From assembly GCA_023250585.1 (NCBI GenBank), contig JAHFAK010000008.1:4846-11905 (forward strand): 7,060 nucleotides of DNA, given 5' to 3'. The notes below the pieces were generated by a model that had not been told where the DNA came from, searched no databases, and worked only from the letters and a program-made list of their open reading frames with translations. The stretch comes from Deltaproteobacteria bacterium. Its GTDB lineage: Bacteria > Bdellovibrionota_F > JAHFAK01. This document shows, piece by piece, positions 1-6,808 of the stretch. The position numbers were made by a program, and so were the translations under genes. The number at the start of each line of letters is the position of its first letter. Position 1 is the first letter of the stretch.

Positions 1-2
1 TC

Positions 3-2231
3 TTATAGAAAATTTAATGGATCTATGTCAATTTTTAAACTCACCTGTGGAGGCTTATCTTTCTGGTTTTCGAGGTATTTATCGAGATAGAGATCCAGGC
101 TTTGGGCATTTTTTCCCTTGATTAATATGCTCCATCGATACTTGTCGTTAATTTTGTAGATAGGACACATAGCAGGACCGAGCAGAATAATTTTTTCTGC
201 AAAATGTGGATTGGTGTCCCGAATCGTTGAAAGCGCATGGGCAGCTTGATATGCCGCAGTTTTTGTATATCGTTCGTTTACTCCGGATATTCTTATATTT
301 GCGAGGCGCGAATACGGCGGGTAGTCGAGTTCTTTTCGATACGTGAGTTCTTGCTCATAAAAGGCAACATAATCATGTGTCTGAGCTTTTATTATGCTGT
401 ATTGACTCGGATTAAATGTTTGAATAATAACTCGACCTTTTTGCTCGCCCCTCCCGGCCCGCCCTGCAACTTGTGTAATAAGTTGAAACGTTCGCTCGCA
501 GGCTCGAAAGTCAGGAATTGTAAGCGTTAAATCAGCATAAATAATTCCTACGAGTGTGACTTCAGGAAAATCAAGGCCCTTTGCTATCATTTGAGTTCCA
601 ATGAGAATATCTATTTCCCCTTTTTTGAACAGCTCATGAAACCGCTCTGTTGTACCCTTTTTTTTTGTAGTATCTGAATCCATTCTGAACAGTTTTGCAT
701 CAGGAAATTTTTGTTCTAGTTCATGGTGGATTCGCTCTGTTCCAAGGCCAATTTTGGTAACCGCATGTTTTCCGCAGTGATAACATTTATCGGTAAATTC
801 TTCGGTATATCCACAGTAATGGCACAGGAGCGTATTGATTCCTTGATGATAGGAAAGCGAAACGCTACAGAACTTGCATGTTTTAATTGAACCGCATTTG
901 TTGCAGAGTATAAGCGAAGAAAATCCTCGGCGATTCAAAAATAAAATGGTTTTTTCACCGGTATCTAAATTTTTTCTAATTTCATCTTCAAGTTTTTCTG
1001 AAATAATAGGTGTTTCCCCAAATGCTTTATCTTCATCTTTCATGTCAATAATTTCAGCTTTTGGCGGAAGAGCCTGGGTAACACGTTCAGGAAGATGGAG
1101 AAGGACATATTTACCTAAATGAGCATTGAAATATGATTCGATTGATGGCGTCGCAGAACCAAGAATTACGGTACATCCAAATATTTTTCCTTTCATAAGC
1201 GCGGTATCGCGGGCATTGTAGAGGAGCAATGAGTCTTGTTTGTACGTGGTTTCATGTTCTTCATCAACTACGATTAATTGTACTTCAGGAATAGGCAAAA
1301 GAACGAGAGATCGAACTCCAATCATAACACGCATTGTTCCTAGCAAAATTTTAACCCACCTTTCACACTTTTCGTCTTCAGTCATTTTTGAATGAAATAC
1401 AGCAACCTGAGGGCCGAAACGTCCGGTTACAATTTCAATGAGCTGCGGAGTGAGTGCAATTTCCGGGACAAGCATAATGGCTCTCGCTTTGCTATTATGC
1501 TTGAGAAGATATTCAATTGATCGAAGATATACTTCTGTTTTGCCGCTTCCTGTAACGCCATGAAGAAGAAAAGGAGAGAATGAATGCGTGTCAATTCCTC
1601 TTTGCAACTCGGCATATGCCCTTTCTTGATGTGAATTTAATCGAGGAATATTCGAGAAAGGGTACGTATGGTCCAAAAGAGGATTTCCATCAAGCGAACT
1701 TTCTATAAAAGGCGCTTGGAATATTGTTTCTATGAATCCCATGGACTCTAATTCTTGAAGATAGGGAAAGAGTTTGTCGATTTTTGTTTTTTTTTCAATC
1801 GTTTTTTCTGATAAAATTTTCTTTGAAGAAAAAGCGTTTAAAATAATTCGATGTTGTTTTTTCAGCAGATTATCATCTCTTGTTTTTTCTGTTAGTTTAA
1901 CTTTTTTTGTTAATCTCTTCGCTATTTTATTAGGAAGGCTATGCCATATCACACGAGGAAAAGGATATTTATAATAACTCGCTAGCCAGGAATAAAGCTT
2001 GATATCATTCTCTCGACATAAGGGATTTTCATCGAGAATTGATTCAATGGGTTTGATTTCATAACTTTTTTCTAGAACATCTTGCGTGCTAACAATAAGC
2101 CCTATTTTCAAAGTTCCATTGAGAGGAGCAACAACGCGTTTACCCACCGCAACCTGGTTTTCCAAATGAGCAGGAATAGAATAGAAAAACGAATGATCCA
2201 GAGAAAAGTTGAATACTATACGAGCAAACAT
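3..2231 (-). CDS. priA: Primosomal protein N' (replication restart helicase PriA)
   Basis: This is a complete 742-residue protein, close to the usual PriA length. PriA is a cytosolic 3'-5' superfamily 2 helicase that recognises stalled or collapsed forks and starts primosome assembly so that DnaB can be reloaded. The N-terminal DNA-binding region is about residues 1-105. The helicase core shows Walker A GVTGSGKT (225-232), the DEEH box (323-326), GSATPS (358-363), GTQMIAKGLDFPEV (545-558) and QVAGRAGRG (587-595). Eight cysteines at 443, 446, 452, 455, 470, 473, 483 and 486 form the two zinc sites typical of PriA. The start is firm because the N-terminus (MFARIVFNF) matches the family and the ATG overlaps the preceding stop codon as TAATG. 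No good ribosome-binding site precedes it, so translation probably depends on coupling to the upstream LolA-like gene. Nothing is missing or broken. Confidence 0.97.
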   Translation of the reverse strand: MFARIVFNFSLDHSFFYSIPAHLENQVAVGKRVVAPLNGTLKIGLIVSTQDVLEKSYEIKPIESILDENPLCRENDIKLYSWLASYYKYPFPRVIWHSLPNKIAKRLTKKVKLTEKTRDDNLLKKQHRIILNAFSSKKILSEKTIEKKTKIDKLFPYLQELESMGFIETIFQAPFIESSLDGNPLLDHTYPFSNIPRLNSHQERAYAELQRGIDTHSFSPFLLHGVTGSGKTEVYLRSIEYLLKHNSKARAIMLVPEIALTPQLIEIVTGRFGPQVAVFHSKMTEDEKCERWVKILLGTMRVMIGVRSLVLLPIPEVQLIVVDEEHETTYKQDSLLLYNARDTALMKGKIFGCTVILGSATPSIESYFNAHLGKYVLLHLPERVTQALPPKAEIIDMKDEDKAFGETPIISEKLEDEIRKNLDTGEKTILFLNRRGFSSLILCNKCGSIKTCKFCSVSLSYHQGINTLLCHYCGYTEEFTDKCYHCGKHAVTKIGLGTERIHHELEQKFPDAKLFRMDSDTTKKKGTTERFHELFKKGEIDILIGTQMIAKGLDFPEVTLVGIIYADLTLTIPDFRACERTFQLITQVAGRAGRGEQKGRVIIQTFNPSQYSIIKAQTHDYVAFYEQELTYRKELDYPPYSRLANIRISGVNERYTKTAAYQAAHALSTIRDTNPHFAEKIILLGPAMCPIYKINDKYRWSILIKGKNAQSLDLYLDKYLENQKDKPPQVSLKIDIDPLNFL

Positions 2232-3193
2232 TATTTATTACCAAGCGAATATCGTGTTTTCACTTGGTAGGTATACAATGCTACTGTATCCTTTTTGTCA
2301 ATGGGATGCGGAGTTATTTTTTGGGAAGGAAAAGAACTAAAAGGTGAAAGATTAAAACGATTTTCATCTATATTTTCTTGTCGAAATGATGAAATCGTAT
2401 ACGTGAGTAATCGTGTATCATTATTATAGACTTCTATTTCTTGAGGGTAAATTTTAAAGAGAGAGTAATTATTGTAATATTCGGTAAAGCGCTCATTTCG
2501 TTCATTTTCAATAATTGTTTTAACAGGGAGGAATGTTTCTTGATCAAACCAAATTTGGATTCGTTGAGAAGAAATTTGTTTTTCTTCGCCTATCGCGCAA
2601 TAGACTTCTAGATCTTCAGGTATTGTCGTTTTTTCGCGCACTGGAAATGAATTTGGTTGAATTTTAACATTGAGTCCATTGAGAAAAAGCAATGCTTCTT
2701 TCGCATTTGTCCGTGTAAGTAAACTATAGAAAATAGGTTCATAAAATTGGCCACGAGAAGTTATGATATCATTAAGAGTGGTTAAGGATCTGCCGTTATT
2801 TTTTATTGAGATTTGTTTTCCTGAAAGATGTTCTGGGACCTCTATAAACGTTAGCGAGCTTCCTTGTAGATCCGTTGTTTCCTTTATTTCATGGGGAATG
2901 CTATCATAAATATCTTTTTCAATTGTTGCCGTGCTTTTTATGACGAAACTTCGAGGTATTGATTGGTAATGAGCGTAAAATTTTTTTAGAATATATTCGG
3001 AATCAAAGTCTGCATACGCAGAAACGGTGAGCACGATAGAAAACAAAAAAAATAAAATATAGGAACCTCTGAAAAAGGTCCATCTGTGTTGTTGCACACA
3101 AAAGTCACAATCCTCACATACTATCTGAGTATGCTCCGGTTGTGACTTTGCGTGCGCCTTACATCTGGACCTTTTTGAGAGGTTCCCTAGCAT
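2231..3193 (-). CDS. Predicted exported LolA-like (outer membrane lipoprotein-sorting type) protein with an N-terminus built from a palindromic element
   Basis: The reading frame has 320 codons. Residues 45-58 are strongly hydrophobic and end in an AYA motif, giving a probable signal peptidase I cleavage after residue 61. The mature part (about 259 residues) has no cysteine lipobox at its start and is rich in beta-strand-like stretches. The pattern ILKKFYAHYQSIPRSF near the mature N-terminus, and later IQIWFDQETFLPVKTIIE, resemble the LolA/LolB-like periplasmic fold that carries lipoproteins. This assignment is by general resemblance only. Residues 3-44 are encoded entirely by repeat copy 1. 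The true start is uncertain: the ATG at 3193 has no ribosome-binding site. The GTG at 3097, inside the element, would give a 288-residue protein with a better proportioned signal peptide (MQQHRWTFFRGS then the hydrophobic core), with a GAGGA 13 bases upstream. The stop overlaps the priA start. A periplasmic or secreted protein of unknown role is the fallback. Confidence 0.75.
   Translation of the reverse strand: MLGNLSKRSRCKAHAKSQPEHTQIVCEDCDFCVQQHRWTFFRGSYILFFLFSIVLTVSAYADFDSEYILKKFYAHYQSIPRSFVIKSTATIEKDIYDSIPHEIKETTDLQGSSLTFIEVPEHLSGKQISIKNNGRSLTTLNDIITSRGQFYEPIFYSLLTRTNAKEALLFLNGLNVKIQPNSFPVREKTTIPEDLEVYCAIGEEKQISSQRIQIWFDQETFLPVKTIIENERNERFTEYYNNYSLFKIYPQEIEVYNNDTRLLTYTISSFRQENIDENRFNLSPFSSFPSQKITPHPIDKKDTVALYTYQVKTRYSLGNK
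3062..3187 (-). repeat. Palindromic MITE-like element, copy 1 (126 bp)
   Basis: The ends are inverted repeats of about 21 bp (GGAACCTCT...GGTCCA) with one internal mismatch. Inner arms (3094-3110 with about 3140-3155) and an apical stem (CATACT/AGTATG) fold the whole unit into one long interrupted hairpin. TA lies on each side (3060-3061 and 3188-3189), which fits a TA target duplication as made by IS630/Tc1-mariner-type transposases. The unit is too short to encode a transposase, so it would have to be moved in trans. It is about 88 percent identical to copy 2, in the same orientation. Its length is exactly 42 codons, and one minus-strand frame is open throughout and continues into the LolA-like gene. 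The strand given is that of the surrounding genes. Confidence 0.88.
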
Positions 3194-3250
3194 TATGAAT
3201 TTTTTAGAGAGTCCTGTATTTTGTGATCACTTTTTACTAAGAGAAATGAA

Positions 3251-3275
3251 GAGAGCTACTATTTAAGTAGCTCTC
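3251..3275 (-). terminator. Hairpin terminator after the HU gene
   Basis: A perfect 10 bp stem (GAGAGCTACT paired with AGTAGCTCTC) encloses a 5-base loop and begins about 20 bases after the HU stop codon. On the minus strand it is followed by the T-rich tract TTCATTTCTCTT rather than a pure T run. It probably ends or attenuates the HU transcript before the LolA-like gene. The broken T tract could allow some readthrough. Confidence 0.65.
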
Positions 3276-3294
3276 AATCATGATACGTTGTTTA

Positions 3295-3573
3295 TTATAA
3301 CGTACTTTTAAAGCCAGGAGCAGGTTTAAAACCAACGGTCCTGCTTGCCTTGATCTTAATTTCTTCACCCGTTTGTGGATTTCTTCCTTTACGAGCTTTT
3401 CTATTCTTAACTGTCCATGTGCCGAATCCAGGATACGTAAACCGCTTATCCTTTTTGATTCCTTTGGTCAGTTCTTGAAAAACGCAATCACAAAGATCGT
3501 TAATTGCGGTTTTTGAAAAACCTTGTTTCTTTCCGAAGTTCCACACGCATTCAATTAATTCTGCTTTAGTCAT
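3295..3573 (-). CDS. HU/IHF-family nucleoid DNA-binding protein
   Basis: This is a complete 92-residue protein of the normal HU length. HU-type proteins are small dimers that bind and bend DNA in the nucleoid and assist replication, repair and recombination. Residues 1-45 form the helical dimerisation part, starting MTKAELIECV. The segment FTYPGFGTWTV (45-55) is the first beta region. RKARKGRNPQTGEEI (58-72) contains the family signature with the GRNP arm that enters the minor groove, and the C-terminus is VGFKPAPGFK. Three cysteines (9, 28, 30) in the helical part are uncommon for HU. The start is set by an excellent AGGAGGA seven bases upstream. The gene has its own strong promoter and a hairpin terminator, so it is probably a well-expressed single-gene unit. 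HU cannot be separated from an IHF-like paralogue here; HU is favoured. Confidence 0.95.
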   Translation of the reverse strand: MTKAELIECVWNFGKKQGFSKTAINDLCDCVFQELTKGIKKDKRFTYPGFGTWTVKNRKARKGRNPQTGEEIKIKASRTVGFKPAPGFKSTL

Positions 3574-3580
3574 GGATGAC

Positions 3581-3587
3581 TCCTCCT
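3581..3587 (-). promoter_or_regulatory. Ribosome-binding site of the HU gene
   Basis: AGGAGGA on the minus strand lies 7 bases before the ATG. It is a near-perfect Shine-Dalgarno sequence, much stronger than anything upstream of mutS, priA or the LolA-like gene, and it fixes the HU start. Confidence 0.85.
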
Positions 3588-3628
3588 AAATAAAAGGGTT
3601 AAAACTAAAACTACGCTTACGAGTGTAA

Positions 3629-3657
3629 ATAATAAGGAAGCGAGAAAATCATGTCAA
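3629..3657 (-). promoter_or_regulatory. Sigma70-type promoter of the HU gene
   Basis: On the minus strand a perfect TTGACA (3657-3652) is followed, after exactly 17 bases, by TATTAT (3634-3629). Transcription would start near 3622 and give an untranslated leader of about 50 bases. The promoter lies downstream of repeat copy 2, so HU expression should not need readthrough from rpmB. Confidence 0.85.
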
Positions 3658-3699
3658 GCAAATAAAGAGTATATCTGCATCTGAGAGTATTATGCTTTA

Positions 3700-3824
3700 G
3701 GAACCTCTGAAAAAGGCCCATCTGCATCGTTGCATGTAAAACCACAATCCTCACATACTATCCGAGTATGCTCCGGTTGTGTCTTTACATGCGCCTCGCA
3801 TCTGGACCTTTTTGAGAGGTTCCC
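3700..3824 (-). repeat. Palindromic MITE-like element, copy 2 (125 bp)
   Basis: This has the same structure and orientation as copy 1: terminal inverted repeats GGAACCTCT...AGAGGTTCC, TA on both sides (3698-3699 and 3825-3826), an inner stem (GCATGT paired with ACATGC, perfect here) and the same apical stem. It differs from copy 1 at about 14 bases plus a one-base deletion. It occupies the space between the rpmB stop and the HU promoter, and its right-hand TA lies inside the rpmB stop codon. In an rpmB transcript it would form a long 3' hairpin, which might protect or terminate the message. On the minus strand an ATG at 3735 opens only a 12-codon frame that stops just outside the element. Confidence 0.88.
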
Positions 3825-4030
3825 TAAAAGGCGAGTTTTCCAGAGTGTGCTTTAATAAGTTTTCCTGAAGTAATGCATGAAGCACATGCGTAGATTCTTT
3901 TTGCTGCTCCATTGATTATTGCGTGAACCTTATGAATATTGGGTAACCACACTGTCTTTGTTTTATTGTTGGCATGGCTTACTTTATTTCCTCGTAAAAT
4001 TCCCTTGCCGCACAACTCACATTTTCTCAT
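3824..4030 (-). CDS. rpmB: 50S ribosomal protein L28
   Basis: This 68-residue protein is a complete bacterial L28, a small basic component of the large ribosomal subunit that binds 23S rRNA. It begins [10 protein letters not shown] and contains the family segments VSHANNKTK (17-25) and WLPNIHKV (28-35). Cysteine pairs at 4/7 and 49/52 make it a zinc-binding form. An upstream extension of the frame to 4198 exists, but it overlaps the mutS coding region and does not look like L28. The ATG at 4030 is preceded by GGAGG five bases away, so that start is chosen. The stop codon TAG is partly made by repeat copy 2: T and A are the flanking TA and G is the first base of the element. The last residues (HSGKLAF) go a little past the common ending at about KA. 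rpmG, its frequent partner, is not adjacent. Confidence 0.95.
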   Translation of the reverse strand: MRKCELCGKGILRGNKVSHANNKTKTVWLPNIHKVHAIINGAAKRIYACASCITSGKLIKAHSGKLAF

Positions 4031-4035
4031 AGAAA

Positions 4036-4040
4036 CCTCC
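4036..4040 (-). promoter_or_regulatory. Ribosome-binding site of rpmB
   Basis: GGAGG on the minus strand lies five bases before the ATG at 4030. It decides this start over the longer frame that begins at 4198. Confidence 0.8.
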
Positions 4041-4051
4041 ACTAACAAACT

Positions 4052-4057
4052 ATTATA
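4052..4057 (-). promoter_or_regulatory. Possible -10 box for rpmB
   Basis: A perfect TATAAT lies on the minus strand about 20 bases before the rpmB start codon's ribosome-binding site. No convincing -35 hexamer is seen at the right distance, so the call rests on the -10 match and its position in the divergent rpmB-mutS gap. Confidence 0.4.
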
Positions 4058-4107
4058 AATACGATGGTCCTTGTAGCATAGGTGCTTCATGGTTGCAAGC
4101 GATTTTC

Positions 4108-4136
4108 TTGCTTCCTTCTTTGTATTGAAATATATA
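4108..4136 (+). promoter_or_regulatory. Possible mutS promoter
   Basis: TTGCTT (4108-4113) and TATATA (4131-4136) are separated by 17 bases. Each hexamer is only a partial match to consensus. Transcription would start within a few bases of the ATG at 4145, implying a leaderless or nearly leaderless message, which agrees with the lack of a ribosome-binding site there. Confidence 0.3.
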
Positions 4137-4144
4137 CCTATCCT

Positions 4145-6757
4145 ATGCAGCAACAAGAAACCCCGATGATTCGACAGTACAATGAAATCAAGGCTCATTA
4201 CAACGATGCAATACTTTTCTTCCGACTCGGCGACTTTTATGAAATGTTTTTTGATGATGCGTTGGTAGCTTCAAAAATTTTGGGAATTGCGCTGACGGCA
4301 AGGAATAAAAATCAAGAAACAAAAGTACCTCTTTGCGGAGTCCCTTATCATAGCGCTTCTCCATATATTCATAAATTAATTGAAGCCGGCCATAAAGTTG
4401 CAATCTGCGAACAAACCGAAGATCCTAAAGCAGCAAAAGGAATCGTTAAACGAGAAGTGATTCGCGTCATTACTCCTGGATGTGTTATTGATAGTGATTC
4501 AATAGAAGGTAGCGAAAATAATTATCTCATGAGTATTCTTCCTCATGATAATCTATTTGGAATTTCATATATTGATATTACAACAGGTGAATTTAAGGTT
4601 AGTGAACTTTCAAATCCTGTGCTTCTTTTAGACGAACTCTACAAAATTAAACCGCGAGAGCTTTTGGTTCCGGAAATTTTACGAAAGCATGTTCTTTTTA
4701 ATGAGCTTAATAAATACACCGATTGTCTTTTTACCTTTCTCGATGATCCGTTAGGCGATAGCGTAGAAGCAAAGAATACGCTTAAAGAATATTTTAAAAT
4801 TGTATCGCTTGATTCTTTTGGATGTAATGAGCTTTCCGTTGGACTGCAATCTGCGCGGATGATTCTTGAGTATGCTCAAAAAACACAACATGTGCCGCTT
4901 TCTCATATTACTAAATTAACACCTTATTCCCTTGAAAATACTTTAATGCTTGATGAGATGACCAGAAAACATCTCGAACTAACGGAAACAATCATTGAAA
5001 AAACAAAAAAAAATACACTTTTGTGGGTTATTGATAAAACAGCGAATCCAATGGGCACAAGGCTTTTAAAGAAATGGCTCATGCATCCATTGATTGATCG
5101 AAATAAAATACTGAATCGTCAAGATGTGGTTGAATATTTCGTTGAATCTTTTTCTCTGAGAAAAGAAGCACAAAAAATTCTTAAAGACATGGTTGATATT
5201 GAGCGTATTAATGGAAAGTTAGGAAATAAAAATGTGACTCCTCGAGATCTTATTGCTTTGAACAATTCGTTAAAAGAAATAGAAAAAATGAAGACGCTTT
5301 TAAAAGATATTCAGGTAGATGGTATTCAAACAATTCTTTCTAAATTCAAAATTGATATATCTGTCGTTGACCTTATAGATCAGTCAATTGCGGATGAACC
5401 TCCACTTGCCGTAACAGAAGGCGGAATTATTAAGAAAGGTTTTAATCCAAAACTCGATGAGCTTATTGATATTGTTGAGAACGGGCATAATTGGCTTTCT
5501 AATCTCGAAAAAAATGAACGAACAAAATCAAAGATTCCTTCCTTGAAAGTAAAATTTAATAAAGTTTTTGGCTATTATATTGAAGTAACGCATACACATA
5601 AAAATAAAATCCCAGATTACTATATTACTAAACAAACCTTAGTAAATGGCGAGCGTTATTTTACAGAGGAATTAAAAGCATTTGAATCAAAAATGCTTAC
5701 CGCAAAAGAAGATCGGCAAACGCTTGAATATGAAATTTTTTGTACGATTCGAGACAAGATCACCATTTACATCACGCATTTGCAAGCAGTCGCTGAAGGC
5801 ATTGCTGAGCTCGATGTTTTTTTATCTTTAGCTATGCTTGCTGAAGAAGAAAAATATGTGCGTCCGGTTATCACCGATGATGATGCAATTGATATTGTTG
5901 CCGGGCGACATCCCGTTATTGAAAAGATGAACAATATTTCTCGCTTTATTCCCAACGATATTTCGTTTGATTGTAAAAATGCTCAAATAGTGCTCCTGAC
6001 TGGTCCTAATATGTCAGGGAAATCAACGATTATGAGGCAAATTGCACATATTGTAATTTTGGCTCATATGGGAAGTTTCGTTCCTGCTGATAAAGCGAGT
6101 ATTGGACTCGTCGATAGAATTTTCACCCGAGTAGGAGCTTCGGATAATATTGCTTTAGGCGAGAGTACTTTTATGGTTGAGATGAATGAGGCGGCAAAGA
6201 TTCTCAACAATGCAACGAAAAAAAGTCTCATAATCATGGATGAAATTGGTCGTGGTACGAGCACTTTTGATGGCATGAGTATTGCCTGGGCAGTGTGCGA
6301 GTATATTCATGAAAATATTGGTGCAAAAACTATTTTTGCAACTCACTATCATGAGCTTACTGAGCTTGCCAACAATTTTAATCGAATTAGAAATTATACG
6401 GTTTCGGTTCAGGAATATAATGGCGAAATATTATTTCTTCGAAAACTCAAAGAAGGCGCTGCTGATAAAAGCTATGGAATTGAAGTAGCAAAGCTTGCGG
6501 GCATTCCCTTAAAAGTCATTAGCCGAGCTTCAACTATTCTTGATGAACTTGAAAAAGATACGATACAAAAAACGCATAAAAAAATTAAAAATGCACTGAG
6601 CGTAAATCATGAAGTCCAACTTGCAATTCCTTTTTATGAAACAAAAAATGATACAATCAAAGAAATGCTTAAAGCTATTGATCTCGATAACCTATCGCCT
6701 CTTGAGGCTTTGAAGAAATTATTTGAACTCAAAAAAGAAGCTCTTAAGGTTGAATAA
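4145..6757 (+). CDS. mutS: DNA mismatch repair protein MutS
   Basis: This is a complete MutS1 of 870 residues. MutS binds mispaired bases and small loops as a clamp-like dimer and recruits MutL by ATP-driven movement along DNA. The mismatch-reading FYE is at residues 31-33 (GDFYEMFF). Connector, lever and clamp regions follow to about residue 590. The ATPase has Walker [10 protein letters not shown] (620-628), the STFMVEM segment (675-680), Walker B LIIMDE (695-700) followed by GRGTSTFDG, and ATHYHEL (732-738). QLAIPF (825-830) resembles a sliding-clamp binding motif, and [17 protein letters not shown] near the end matches the usual MutS tail. The frame can be extended to a GTG at 4082, but those 21 residues are unlike MutS. 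The ATG at 4145 gives [12 protein letters not shown], which aligns with the family N-terminus (TPMMQQY in E. coli). No Shine-Dalgarno sequence precedes it. mutL is not in the window. Confidence 0.97.
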   Translation: MQQQETPMIRQYNEIKAHYNDAILFFRLGDFYEMFFDDALVASKILGIALTARNKNQETKVPLCGVPYHSASPYIHKLIEAGHKVAICEQTEDPKAAKGIVKREVIRVITPGCVIDSDSIEGSENNYLMSILPHDNLFGISYIDITTGEFKVSELSNPVLLLDELYKIKPRELLVPEILRKHVLFNELNKYTDCLFTFLDDPLGDSVEAKNTLKEYFKIVSLDSFGCNELSVGLQSARMILEYAQKTQHVPLSHITKLTPYSLENTLMLDEMTRKHLELTETIIEKTKKNTLLWVIDKTANPMGTRLLKKWLMHPLIDRNKILNRQDVVEYFVESFSLRKEAQKILKDMVDIERINGKLGNKNVTPRDLIALNNSLKEIEKMKTLLKDIQVDGIQTILSKFKIDISVVDLIDQSIADEPPLAVTEGGIIKKGFNPKLDELIDIVENGHNWLSNLEKNERTKSKIPSLKVKFNKVFGYYIEVTHTHKNKIPDYYITKQTLVNGERYFTEELKAFESKMLTAKEDRQTLEYEIFCTIRDKITIYITHLQAVAEGIAELDVFLSLAMLAEEEKYVRPVITDDDAIDIVAGRHPVIEKMNNISRFIPNDISFDCKNAQIVLLTGPNMSGKSTIMRQIAHIVILAHMGSFVPADKASIGLVDRIFTRVGASDNIALGESTFMVEMNEAAKILNNATKKSLIIMDEIGRGTSTFDGMSIAWAVCEYIHENIGAKTIFATHYHELTELANNFNRIRNYTVSVQEYNGEILFLRKLKEGAADKSYGIEVAKLAGIPLKVISRASTILDELEKDTIQKTHKKIKNALSVNHEVQLAIPFYETKNDTIKEMLKAIDLDNLSPLEALKKLFELKKEALKVE

Positions 6758-6808
6758 AATGCCTTCGAGTAAATTGGTGCATCTGTCAGTCACAACAACA
6801 CCTTTGGT

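Noticed and set aside
237-530. Plus-strand frame of 97 codons inside priA
   Set aside because: It lies antisense to conserved PriA helicase motifs and has no recognisable protein pattern. The same applies to other small antisense frames within priA and mutS.
3062-3187. Copy 1 as an ordinary rho-independent terminator
   Set aside because: The hairpin is far longer than a terminator, its T run lies inside the stem, and the same unit recurs at 3700-3824 with TA flanks, which points to a mobile repeat.
3223-3230. GTGATCAC palindrome upstream of the LolA-like gene
   Set aside because: An 8 bp palindrome is expected by chance at this scale, and no second site or known operator match supports it.
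4082-4144. GTG start giving MutS 21 extra residues
   Set aside because: The extension ([12 protein letters not shown]...) is unlike any MutS N-terminus, whereas the ATG at 4145 aligns with the family. An AGG is present before the GTG but is weak.
4031-4198. Upstream extension of the L28 frame to 124 residues
   Set aside because: It overlaps the mutS N-terminal coding region, has no L28-like sequence, and a strong ribosome-binding site supports the ATG at 4030.
6758-6808. Possible bidirectional terminator between mutS and the cysteine-rich gene
   Set aside because: Only a 4 bp GGTG/CACC stem with a loop of about 20 bases is visible, and there is no T run.
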